From positions 1-13,537 of the forward strand of contig CAZVES010000079.1 in the NCBI GenBank assembly GCA_964625835.1: a stretch of 13,537 bases of DNA, in the 5' to 3' direction. Source of the stretch: UBA5336 sp964625835 (GTDB lineage Bacteria; Pseudomonadota; Alphaproteobacteria; Caulobacterales; Hyphomonadaceae). The position numbers and the translations under genes are program-made. A model generated the notes under the pieces. It did no database searches and was not told the origin of the DNA. It was given only the letters and a program-made list of their open reading frames with translations. This document shows positions 7,607 to 13,477 of this stretch, in pieces (the stretch's first letter is position 1; the number at the start of each line of letters is the position of its first letter).

Positions 7607-8485
7607 TCAGCGCGCGCATGCGCCGCGCAAATCGGCCTGGGCCGCATCCACCGCGCGTATGATCGCCGCACGCCACGCGTCATAGGTGTCGGCCCCTTCG
7701 GCATCAGCCGGAAACGTGATCGAACGCGAGGCATTCACCACCCCGCCGACGCGTCCACCCGGGCCTTCGACGAAGCCAGCCACCGCCTCGTCGGCCCCTG
7801 CCCCCTGGGCCCCATAGCCTGGCACAAGGAACAGCGCGCGCGGGGCGATCTCGCGCAGGGCCCTTGCCTCGCCGGGGCCCGTCGCACCCGCCACAAGCAT
7901 CAGTGATGACCAGCCAGACGCGCCGGTGAGGCGATCCATCGCCGGGGCGAGGGCCTTAGCGACAGCTGCCCAGAGCGGCTGGTCCTCCATCTGCCGCGCC
8001 TGGAAATCGGCTGCGCCGGGATTGGATGTGCGCGCCAGCACCGCCACCCCCTTTCCGTGGGCCTCTGCGAGATCGAGGTAAGGCTCCAGTGTGTCCAGCC
8101 CCATATACGGGTTCACTGTCAGGCAGTCTGCTGGAAAGGGTGCGTCCTCGGCGAGATATGCGCGCGCATACCCCTCGGCGGTGGAGCCGATGTCACCCCG
8201 CTTGGCATCGGCCAGCACAAGGAGACCCCTGGCCCTCGCCCGCTCCATCACCGCCTGAAGCGCGGCCATGCCCTCCGGCCCCTGGCGCTCGAACAGGCCC
8301 ACCTGCGGCTTGATGATGGCCACCCGGCCAGCCAGCAGGTCGACCAGCGCCATCCCCCATGTGGCGAGGCCTTGGGGCGTATCACCGCCGAACAGGTCCG
8401 GCACCCGACGGGGGTGCGGGTCGATCCCGGCGCAGAGCGGGCCGAGCTGGTCCACGCGCGAGACAAGCGTGTCGGCAAAGCTCAA
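7607..8485 (-). CDS. pyrF: Orotidine 5'-phosphate decarboxylase, type 2
   Basis: PyrF decarboxylates orotidine 5'-monophosphate to UMP, the last step of pyrimidine synthesis, in the cytoplasm. The 292-residue frame has the long form of the family. Its features are CAGIDPHP near residue 18, IIKPQVGLFE (Lys59), and the catalytic DAKRGDIGSTAEGYA with Asp93, Lys95 and Asp98. It ends with a phosphate-binding region containing VPGYGAQGA and VNASRSI. The start chosen is TTG at 8485-8483. It gives the family-like beginning SFADTL, has GAGGTG five bases upstream, and overlaps the protease stop as TTGA, a classic coupled arrangement. A TTG at 8500 would add five residues but lacks a better ribosome site. 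It is probably translated from the same mRNA as the protease and DUF350 genes. Confidence 0.94.
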   Translation of the reverse strand: MSFADTLVSRVDQLGPLCAGIDPHPRRVPDLFGGDTPQGLATWGMALVDLLAGRVAIIKPQVGLFERQGPEGMAALQAVMERARARGLLVLADAKRGDIGSTAEGYARAYLAEDAPFPADCLTVNPYMGLDTLEPYLDLAEAHGKGVAVLARTSNPGAADFQARQMEDQPLWAAVAKALAPAMDRLTGASGWSSLMLVAGATGPGEARALREIAPRALFLVPGYGAQGAGADEAVAGFVEGPGGRVGGVVNASRSITFPADAEGADTYDAWRAAIIRAVDAAQADLRGACAR

Positions 8486-9309
8486 GATGACACCTCGCAA
8501 GCCACTTTCACCACCTGGAGGGCGTTGCGGGCATGGTCGGCCCGCGCACCATAATCGCGCACGCTGATCGAACGGGGGCTGGGCGCGTCTGCAGGTGTTG
8601 CGCCCACGTCATCGAGAAATGTGCGGATCGAAGCGGGATCGGCCGTGTAGATCCGGCCACGCCGGGGGCTTTCTGCTACAATCACGCCGCGCACCCGCCC
8701 CTCTGCATCGAAGACCGGCCCGCCGCTGAGCCCGCCCAGGCCCCCGTTCAGCCCCCGGGTCCGACCCACTTCGGCCCAGGCCAGGACAGGCTCGTCGGAT
8801 CGGCGCTCGCCGCGGCTGAGCAGGCGCGAGCGGGCCAGGAGACGTGTGGCCACCTCCCCAGGGCGTCCGCCCGGATAGCCGACATGGAAACCATATTCAC
8901 CCACACGCAGATCCTCGCCAAGGTCGAGTTCCGCAGCGCGCGGGCTGCGGCCGGTCGACAGGAGGGCCAGATCGCTGGTCCGGGAAACCTGAACCTTAGC
9001 AACCGGCACATAGCGGCGCGGCGCCACCAGTATCGATACGCGCTCACAGCCATCGACCACGTGCCGGGCTGTCAGCCAGTCACCATTCCGGTTGATCGCA
9101 AAGGCAGTGCCCAGTCCGTTCTGGGGCTCTTCGACCTGGACCAGGACCCGCTCGTCGAAAACCGAGGGGCTGGGCAGCATCGGCCCGTCCATTTCGAAAT
9201 GGTCTGGCAGGGGTTCGGGCGCATCTGCGTCTTCCGAGCCGATCCCGGACAAGACCCAGATGACCGTCCCAAGCACCAGGGCGTAGAGAAGAATGTCGAG
9301 CTGGCGCAC
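8482..9309 (-). CDS. Membrane-anchored trypsin-like serine protease
   Basis: The protein has 275 residues. Residues 6-21 form one hydrophobic segment (ILLYALVLGTVIWVLS) that should anchor the protein in the inner membrane, with the rest in the periplasm. The chymotrypsin-fold domain runs from about 50 to 225 and shows the complete triad. His83 is in TARHVV, Asp113 is in SRTSDLALL, and Ser195 is in GGLSGGPVF, with an oxyanion-type GLGTAF motif at 65-70. There is no PDZ domain, so it is not a standard DegP/DegS. The C-terminal ~45 residues are unassigned. The start is GTG at 9309, with AAAAGGAG five bases upstream. The stop overlaps the pyrF start as TTGA. The DUF350 gene lies 45 bases upstream on the same strand. 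The physiological substrate is unknown; proteolytic control of an envelope protein is a guess. Confidence 0.82.
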   Translation of the reverse strand: MRQLDILLYALVLGTVIWVLSGIGSEDADAPEPLPDHFEMDGPMLPSPSVFDERVLVQVEEPQNGLGTAFAINRNGDWLTARHVVDGCERVSILVAPRRYVPVAKVQVSRTSDLALLSTGRSPRAAELDLGEDLRVGEYGFHVGYPGGRPGEVATRLLARSRLLSRGERRSDEPVLAWAEVGRTRGLNGGLGGLSGGPVFDAEGRVRGVIVAESPRRGRIYTADPASIRTFLDDVGATPADAPSPRSISVRDYGARADHARNALQVVKVACEVSS

Positions 9310-9354
9310 CAGTACTCCTTTTCGCGCCCCCGGTTCACCGATGACGGTGCGCCT

Positions 9355-9795
9355 CTAGCGTCCGAATAGATTTGGGTCCCAAAGCCCGGTTGCCAAGATC
9401 AGGGCCGAGGCGATCTTGGTGCCGATCAGAACGATTGCGGCTCCGGCCTCGTCTTCCTCAATGCGCCTTGGCAGATCGCTCAGAAGCAGGTCGGTGATGC
9501 GGAATGCCAGAAGCTGAAGCAGGACCGCAACGCTTCCCCAGATCAGGAAACCGACCCAGCTAAGCGCATTGGCCAGACAAGCGGAAATGGGAATCGCCAA
9601 GCCGATCACCGCGCCGGCAAGGGCAAGGCCCGCCGCGCCGTTCTTTCCCTTGACCAGCGCCAGCTCCCGCCACGGCGTCAGCTTGATATAGATGGTGGAG
9701 CCCACGATCAGCATGACAAACGCCATTCCCGTGTGGATCAGGAAGTCGGGTAAACCTGCCTGGAAGGCCTCCATGGCGGCCAACACGTCGCCCAT
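9355..9795 (-). CDS. DUF350 family membrane protein
   Basis: This 146-residue protein is mostly hydrophobic, with about four membrane helices (near 16-36, 52-75, 80-102 and 118-138) and short charged loops. The LVKGKNGAAGLALAGAVIGLAIP stretch near 46-68 and the later RRIEEDEAGAAIVL segment (about 110-123) are typical of DUF350/UPF0719 proteins. Members often sit in envelope-stress or PspA-like neighbourhoods, but no biochemical function is established. The chosen start is ATG at 9795, since GAGGAG lies five bases upstream. An in-frame GTG at 9801 would overlap the ribosome site. It heads a minus-strand run with the protease (45-base gap) and pyrF, and is divergent from the 3-hydroxybutyrate dehydrogenase gene. 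Confidence 0.82.
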   Translation of the reverse strand: MGDVLAAMEAFQAGLPDFLIHTGMAFVMLIVGSTIYIKLTPWRELALVKGKNGAAGLALAGAVIGLAIPISACLANALSWVGFLIWGSVAVLLQLLAFRITDLLLSDLPRRIEEDEAGAAIVLIGTKIASALILATGLWDPNLFGR

Positions 9796-9860
9796 GATCA
9801 CTCCTCAGATTGTTTGCCAAGCTCAAAGTGCTAGTGAGAAAGCCGATCCGCTCACCCGAG

Positions 9861-9888
9861 CTTATAATTGCCATGCACCGCGCCTCAA
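9861..9888 (-). promoter_or_regulatory. Candidate promoter for the DUF350-protease-pyrF operon
   Basis: On the minus strand TTGAGG (9888-9883) and TATAAG (9866-9861) are 16 bases apart, 65 bases upstream of the DUF350 start. The -10 matches consensus at five of six positions. It overlaps, on the other strand, the TATAAT at 9863-9868, so the two divergent transcripts may compete for RNA polymerase. Assigned by eye. Confidence 0.35.
9863..9868 (+). promoter_or_regulatory. Perfect -10 hexamer upstream of the 3-hydroxybutyrate dehydrogenase gene
   Basis: TATAAT occurs 32 bases before the ATG at 9901, a good distance for a short leader. No good TTGACA lies 16-18 bases upstream. A GTGAG...CTCAC inverted repeat (12-base spacing, about 9834-9855) covers that area, so an activator or repressor may act there. 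Both the promoter and its regulation are inferred from sequence. Confidence 0.35.
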
Positions 9889-9900
9889 GGAGATCAAAGC

Positions 9901-10683
9901 ATGCTTTCTGGAAAAACTGCACTCGTCACCGGATCGACCAGCGGGATCGGCAAGGCCATCGCCACCCGGTTCGCCCGCGACGGCGCGGATGTGGTGCTGA
10001 ACGGGTTCGGTGACGCCGCAGAGATCGAGGCGTTCCGCGAAAGCCTTGCCAGCGCGCATGGCGTGAGGGTGGGTTATTCCGGCGCCGACCTGACCGATCC
10101 CGAAGCGATTGCCGGTCTCATGGGATATGTCGCCAGGGACTTCGGCGGCGTCGACATACTGGTCAACAATGCCGGGACCCAGCATGTCGCTCCGGTCGAG
10201 GCGTTCCCGGTCGCGCGCTGGGACCTGATCATCGCACTGAACCTGACGGCGGCTTTCCACACGATCCGCCTGGCCATGCCGGGCATGAAGGAGAGGGGCT
10301 GGGGGCGCATCATCAACACCGCCAGCGCCCATGCCCTCGTAGCATCACCTTTCAAGTCCGCCTATGTCGCCGCCAAGCATGGCATAGCCGGGCTGACCAA
10401 GGTGGTGGCCCTTGAAGGCGCTCAGGATGGCGTGCGCTGCAATGCCATCTGCCCGGGCTATGTCCACACACCGTTGGTCGAGGGCCAGATTGCCGACACC
10501 GCCAAGGCGCGCGGCCTGACCGAGGAGGAGGTCAAGCGCGATGTCCTGCTGGCCGCCCAGCCCACCAAGGAATTCGTCAAGCCTGAACAGGTTGCTGCCA
10601 TGGCCAGCTTCCTGTGCAGCGAGGACGGCAACCAGGTGAACGGCGCGATGCTGCAGATGGATGGCGGCTGGGTCGCCCAGTAG
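9901..10683 (+). CDS. bdhA: D-3-hydroxybutyrate dehydrogenase (SDR family)
   Basis: This cytoplasmic enzyme interconverts D-3-hydroxybutyrate and acetoacetate with NAD+/NADH, usually to use stored polyhydroxybutyrate. The 260-residue protein is a classical short-chain dehydrogenase. The cofactor motif LVTGSTSGIG lies at about 8-17. The NNAGTQHV segment (89-96) is a hallmark of hydroxybutyrate dehydrogenases. The catalytic Ser142, Tyr155 and Lys159 are in ASAHALVASPFKSAYVAAKHG, and a late CNAICPGYVHTPLV block follows. The family-like C-terminus is NGAMLQMDGGWVAQ. The ATG at 9901 was chosen over an upstream in-frame ATG at 9868 because AAGGAG lies eight bases before it and the Rossmann strand begins at once. 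It converges on sbtB with only 16 bases between the stops. No polyhydroxybutyrate synthase or depolymerase is in view. Confidence 0.93.
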   Translation: MLSGKTALVTGSTSGIGKAIATRFARDGADVVLNGFGDAAEIEAFRESLASAHGVRVGYSGADLTDPEAIAGLMGYVARDFGGVDILVNNAGTQHVAPVEAFPVARWDLIIALNLTAAFHTIRLAMPGMKERGWGRIINTASAHALVASPFKSAYVAAKHGIAGLTKVVALEGAQDGVRCNAICPGYVHTPLVEGQIADTAKARGLTEEEVKRDVLLAAQPTKEFVKPEQVAAMASFLCSEDGNQVNGAMLQMDGGWVAQ

Positions 10684-10699
10684 GTCCGGGCGCCCGTCC

Positions 10700-11011
10700 T
10701 CAGAAACGGTCCGGGCGTAGCACGTTAACATCGCTGACGCTGACCACGCCGATATGGGCCCCAAGTATGTTGGCGATCTGCTCCAGCGCCTCGTCGACCC
10801 GCTCCACATCGCCGATGGAAATGATCACCACCATGTCCGAGGCGGCGGAGATATCGGCGTCCCGGCTCCACCGGTTGCCTCCGCCAAAGCCGGCCATGGA
10901 GGGCAGAACCGTGTAGCCCGTCATCCCGGCCTGTTCGAGCACGCGGCAGGCCCGCTTGTAGGCCATCCGCTCGATGATCAGCTCAATCCGGCGCTTTGCG
11001 TGCACGTCCAT
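10700..11011 (-). CDS. sbtB: SbtB-type PII-like signalling protein
   Basis: SbtB proteins are PII-fold trimers that bind adenine nucleotides and control the bicarbonate transporter SbtA. The protein has 103 residues and the ferredoxin-like core of the family. Strand one is RRIELIIER (7-15). After it come the helix and the GYTVLPSMAG turn (32-41), a T-loop-like segment rich in Gly, Arg and Trp (41-50), strand VVIISI (61-66), a second helix, and IGVVSVSDVNVLRP (87-100). The tail ends in RPDRF and lacks the CGPEGC motif of many cyanobacterial SbtB proteins. It also lacks a PII Tyr51-type uridylylation loop. The ATG at 11011 follows the sbtA stop by 10 bases, with AGGAAA overlapping that stop, so the two are co-translated. 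The identity depends mainly on the neighbouring SbtA. Confidence 0.82.
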   Translation of the reverse strand: MDVHAKRRIELIIERMAYKRACRVLEQAGMTGYTVLPSMAGFGGGNRWSRDADISAASDMVVIISIGDVERVDEALEQIANILGAHIGVVSVSDVNVLRPDRF

Positions 11012-11021
11012 GGCGCGTTTC

Positions 11022-12011
11022 CTATCCGGTCAGGCCGGCCGCGAATTCGGCCAGCAGGATGTAGATCGGTATACCAATGGTCACATTGAACGGGAAAGTC
11101 ACGCCCAGTGACAAGGTGAGATAAACCGAGGGCCTGGCCTCTGGCAGGGCCAGCCGCATGGCCGCCGGCACCGCGATATAGGAGGCCGAGGCCGCCAGCG
11201 TGATCAGCAGGGCGGCGTCGCCCACCGGCAGTCCGAGCACGCCGCACAGCCCCGCCGTGATGACTGAAGACACCAGCGGCATGTAGATCCCGAAGGCAAA
11301 GGTCGAGGCCGTCATCTGGCGCCAGCCCTGGCGCAGGCCCCGCCCGGCATTGAGGCCCATGTCGAGCAGAAACAGGCAGAGCACGCCCTGGAAAAGACCG
11401 GTGAAGAAGGGCTGCACGCTGGCCGTGCCCTCTTCCCCGGCAATCCAGCCAATCACCAGCGCCCCCACCAGGACGACCACCGAAGCGTTGAGCAACACCT
11501 CGCGCACGAGCTCGCCCTGCTCGGAACCGGCCACACGGTCGGCGGGTGCCTTCTGGCCGCGGTGGGCCAGAATCAGCGCCGTGATGATGGCCGGTGTTTC
11601 CATCAGCGCCGCGGTCGCCACCAGGTGGCCGCCGGGCTCATAGCCCGACAATCGCACCGCTTCGGTCGCGGCCACGAAGGTCACGATCGAGATGGAGCCG
11701 TAATGGGCGGCCGTGGCGGCGGCATCGGTGCGGCTGAGCCGTGTGGTCAGTTGCAGGAGGGCAAAAGCGATCATCGGCAGGAGGAAGGACAGGACCACAC
11801 CCGCCACCAGGGCCACGATCACCTCGCCGGTCAGCGGGTTCCTGGCCATTTCCACGCCGCCCTTCAGGCCGATGGCCATCATCAGGTAGATCGACAAACC
11901 CTTGGAAAAGGCTTCCGGAACAGACATTTGCGAGCGCAGCAGCGCTGCGCCCATTCCAAGCATGAAAAACAGGATGATTGGCGACAAGAGTGTGGAAAGG
12001 GCGGTTTCCAT
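11022..12011 (-). CDS. sbtA: SbtA-type sodium-dependent bicarbonate permease
   Basis: SbtA imports HCO3- with Na+ across the inner membrane, raising internal inorganic carbon. The 329 residues are almost entirely hydrophobic and give about ten helices. It is shorter than cyanobacterial SbtA (about 370), mainly because the central cytoplasmic loop (about 153-170) is short. The features match the Sbt_1/DUF897 family: an N-terminal LSPIILFFMLGMGAALL, MAIGLKGGVEMA (45-56), the helix-break AAHYGSISIVTF (about 100-111), and ETPAIITALILAH near 138-150. A related repeat follows in the second half, with LFLLDMGLNAGRGL and YLTLSLGVTFPFNVTIGIP. The ATG at 12011 has CAGGGAG about nine bases upstream. The SbtB gene follows after 10 bases. 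A beta-carbonic anhydrase fragment lies upstream across the assembly gap in the same direction. Confidence 0.86.
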   Translation of the reverse strand: METALSTLLSPIILFFMLGMGAALLRSQMSVPEAFSKGLSIYLMMAIGLKGGVEMARNPLTGEVIVALVAGVVLSFLLPMIAFALLQLTTRLSRTDAAATAAHYGSISIVTFVAATEAVRLSGYEPGGHLVATAALMETPAIITALILAHRGQKAPADRVAGSEQGELVREVLLNASVVVLVGALVIGWIAGEEGTASVQPFFTGLFQGVLCLFLLDMGLNAGRGLRQGWRQMTASTFAFGIYMPLVSSVITAGLCGVLGLPVGDAALLITLAASASYIAVPAAMRLALPEARPSVYLTLSLGVTFPFNVTIGIPIYILLAEFAAGLTG

Positions 12012-12111
12012 CGGCTGGCTCCCTGGTCAGTCGGTGTCCGCCGGATTTGCAATGCCCGGGACAACAGCGAGGCACATAAGTCACATTGTCGTGATTCACA
12101 CCACCACTGTT
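12012..12111. other. Stretch between sbtA and the N gap
   Basis: No frame here carries recognisable protein sequence, and the minus-strand frame that reads most cleanly meets several stops. An imperfect dyad (AAGTCAC and GTGATT arms, about 12078-12096) might be a regulatory site or chance. The stretch is probably the intergenic spacer before sbtA, so the end of the carbonic anhydrase should lie inside the gap. Confidence 0.5.
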
Positions 12112-12211
12112 NNNNNNNNNNNNNNNNNNNNNNNNNNNNNNNNNNNNNNNNNNNNNNNNNNNNNNNNNNNNNNNNNNNNNNNNNNNNNNNNNNNNNNNNN
12201 NNNNNNNNNNN
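12112..12211. other. Assembly gap, 100 N
   Basis: The run is exactly 100 N, the usual placeholder for a gap of unknown length. It interrupts the carbonic anhydrase on the minus strand. That gene would need about 450 further bases after residue 57, and the 100 bases beyond the gap do not encode it. The true gap is therefore likely much longer than 100, or the join is between unrelated contigs. Confidence 0.95.
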
Positions 12212-12382
12212 GGGGATCGTGTCGAAGATTTCGGACGGTTCAACCCGGCTGTCGGCGCAGCCAATCACCATGATGTCAGGGTCCTGGCCCGCGCCAAGGC
12301 TCTCATAATGGGCCTTCTCATAGCGCAAGGGGCCGGTCCGGAAACGCTTGTAACCATCAATGAGTTCGGCAAAGGCGGGCAT
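12212..12382 (-). CDS. Beta-carbonic anhydrase, N-terminal part (cut by assembly gap)
   Basis: Beta-carbonic anhydrases interconvert CO2 and bicarbonate with a zinc ion. The 57 visible codons read MPAFAELIDGYKRF..., then VIGCADSRVEPSEIFDTIP. This includes the CxDxR zinc and dyad motif at Cys42, Asp44 and Arg46. About 150 residues, with the second (His, Cys) zinc ligands, should follow but fall in the N run. The ATG at 12382 has AGGA seven bases upstream. No signal peptide is seen, so it acts in the cytoplasm. The orientation matches sbtA and sbtB, so the three are likely one unit for bicarbonate import and conversion. A TetR-family gene diverges from it. Confidence 0.88.
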
Positions 12383-12402
12383 TTTGCAGTCCTGAAACAC
12401 TG

Positions 12403-12421
12403 TCGTGCCCAATCGTGCCCA
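12403..12421. promoter_or_regulatory. Tandem 10-bp repeat before the carbonic anhydrase
   Basis: TCGTGCCCA occurs at 12403-12411 and again at 12413-12421, one helical turn apart and 21-39 bases upstream of the carbonic anhydrase ATG. On the coding strand it reads as TGGGCACGA twice. The spacing puts both copies on one face of the helix, which suits a regulator binding near the promoter. The call is an inference from position. Confidence 0.4.
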
Positions 12422-12428
12422 TTCGGGA

Positions 12429-12442
12429 CTTGCCTGGGCAAG
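12429..12442. promoter_or_regulatory. Palindrome, candidate TetR operator
   Basis: CTTGCC-TG-GGCAAG is a perfect 14-bp inverted repeat between the divergent carbonic anhydrase and TetR genes, 47 bases before the first and about 97 before the second. TetR-family repressors commonly bind such sites in their own divergent intergenic region. That this protein binds here is an inference. Confidence 0.4.
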
Positions 12443-12538
12443 CAAAAAAGTGGAAGAACGCTGCGTACCGTTCGCCACGAAAAGAGCAAGTTGGCCAAGG
12501 GTCTTATGTCGGCCCGGGCCGGGAAAGGGATGTTCGCC

Positions 12539-13123
12539 ATGGCCGCCAGCACGCGCAAACAAGGGCCAAAGCGCAGCGAGGAATCGCGCACAGCCATCCT
12601 GGCCGCCACGCGCGAAGAGCTTGCCGAGAATGGCTGGCGCAAGTTCAGCGTGGACAGCGTGGCGCGGCGTGCGAAAGCATCGAAACAGACGATTTACCGC
12701 TGGTGGCCCTCCGTAGGTGCCATGTGCGTGGATGCCGGGCTCGAATTGCTGGCCAGGCCGGGGCTGACCGGGCGCGACCCGGCCGAACGCGTCACGGACA
12801 TTTTCCTGCCGCTTGAGTCCGCCACCCGCACGGGAACCGGCCATGCGGTGCTGCGCGCAAGCCTCATCGCCGCCGCCGATGACACCGATGCCGGCGAACA
12901 CTGGCGCGCCTGGCTGCAGGACAATCTGCGCACGCCCTTGCGCAACGTCCTGGCCGAACTCACCGCCAAACGCATCGTGCGCCGCGACTGGGACATCGAC
13001 ATCGCCATGCAGCTCATGCTCGGCGCGTTCTGGCACCGCCTCGTGCTGATGCGCGCGCCCATCATGGAAGGCCATATGAAAGAACAGGCCGACCGGTTGC
13101 TGGCCCTGCTGGAAGAAGGCTGA
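12539..13123 (+). CDS. TetR-family transcriptional regulator
   Basis: This is a 194-residue DNA-binding regulator. The N-terminal domain (about 12-60) has the TetR helix-turn-helix with SVDSVARRAKASKQ followed by TIYRWW (37-56). The helical C-terminal region (about 70-190) would bind a ligand and make the dimer, but no ligand can be told from sequence. The ATG at 12539 has GGAAAGGG nine bases upstream and begins directly before the basic N-terminus. In-frame ATGs at 12530 and 12506 (the latter with AAGGG) are alternatives that would add 3 or 11 residues. The gene diverges from the carbonic anhydrase, and the 156-base region between them holds a palindrome and a tandem repeat. This makes the carbon-uptake genes its most likely target. 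Confidence 0.9.
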   Translation: MAASTRKQGPKRSEESRTAILAATREELAENGWRKFSVDSVARRAKASKQTIYRWWPSVGAMCVDAGLELLARPGLTGRDPAERVTDIFLPLESATRTGTGHAVLRASLIAAADDTDAGEHWRAWLQDNLRTPLRNVLAELTAKRIVRRDWDIDIAMQLMLGAFWHRLVLMRAPIMEGHMKEQADRLLALLEEG

Positions 13124-13306
13124 GGTTTTCGCCCTTGATGCGGCCTCAACCTGAGCGAAGACGAAGGATGGATACGGGCACGCAAGCCATGGTTCTTCTT
13201 CGCTCGCCATGGGGCCGCACACGGCCGGCGACATTTCGCCGTGCACCAGCGCCCGCAGCGGCCGGGCCGTGCGGTGGGCTTGAGATACGCGCAAAGGACA
13301 GAGCCG

Positions 13307-13333
13307 CCCCTCGCCCGGATTGCGGGAGAGGGG
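13307..13333. repeat. Imperfect palindromic repeat, CCCCTC...GAGGGG
   Basis: CCCCTC (13307-13312) pairs with GAGGGG (13328-13333). After one mismatch, CCCG pairs with CGGG around the loop GATTG. This form is common in dispersed intergenic repeats of GC-rich proteobacteria. No T tract follows, so it is not an obvious terminator. Confidence 0.55.
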
Positions 13334-13385
13334 CCGTTGCAAGGGGCGGGCCGGCCCCATTGGGGACATGGCGCTGGGTTCCGCA

Positions 13386-13407
13386 GATACCTGCGAAGGC
13401 AGGTATC
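13386..13407. repeat. Palindromic intergenic repeat, GATACCTGC arms
   Basis: A perfect 9-bp stem (GATACCTGC with GCAGGTATC) encloses the loop GAAG. It is of the short palindrome class found in many copies between genes in alphaproteobacteria. It has the same layout as the next hairpin at 13458-13477 but a different arm sequence. Confidence 0.6.
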
Positions 13408-13457
13408 CAGGGATCATTGGTCGCAACAGGCGCGCTGGCGGCAAGAATGGTCCATGG

Positions 13458-13477
13458 ACCCCTGCCTGCGCAGGGGT
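13458..13477. repeat. Palindromic intergenic repeat, ACCCCTGC arms
   Basis: A perfect 8-bp stem (ACCCCTGC with GCAGGGGT) encloses the loop CTGC. It lies 50 bases from the GATACCTGC hairpin. Both carry a CCTGC/GCAGG core, so they look like two variants of one mobile or amplified repeat class. Confidence 0.6.

Noticed and set aside
8533..9369. A 278-codon plus-strand frame over the protease gene
   Set aside because: It is antisense to a gene with an intact catalytic triad, and its product is not protein-like.
10684..10699. GC-rich palindrome between the convergent bdhA and sbtB stops as a terminator
   Set aside because: The CGGGCGCCCG core has no loop and no T tract on either side, so it is not supported as an intrinsic terminator.
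12078..12096. Imperfect dyad upstream of sbtA as a CRP/FNR-type site
   Set aside because: The arms are oriented opposite to a CRP site (TCAC...GTGA) and do not fit FNR. One arm has an extra base, so it may be chance.
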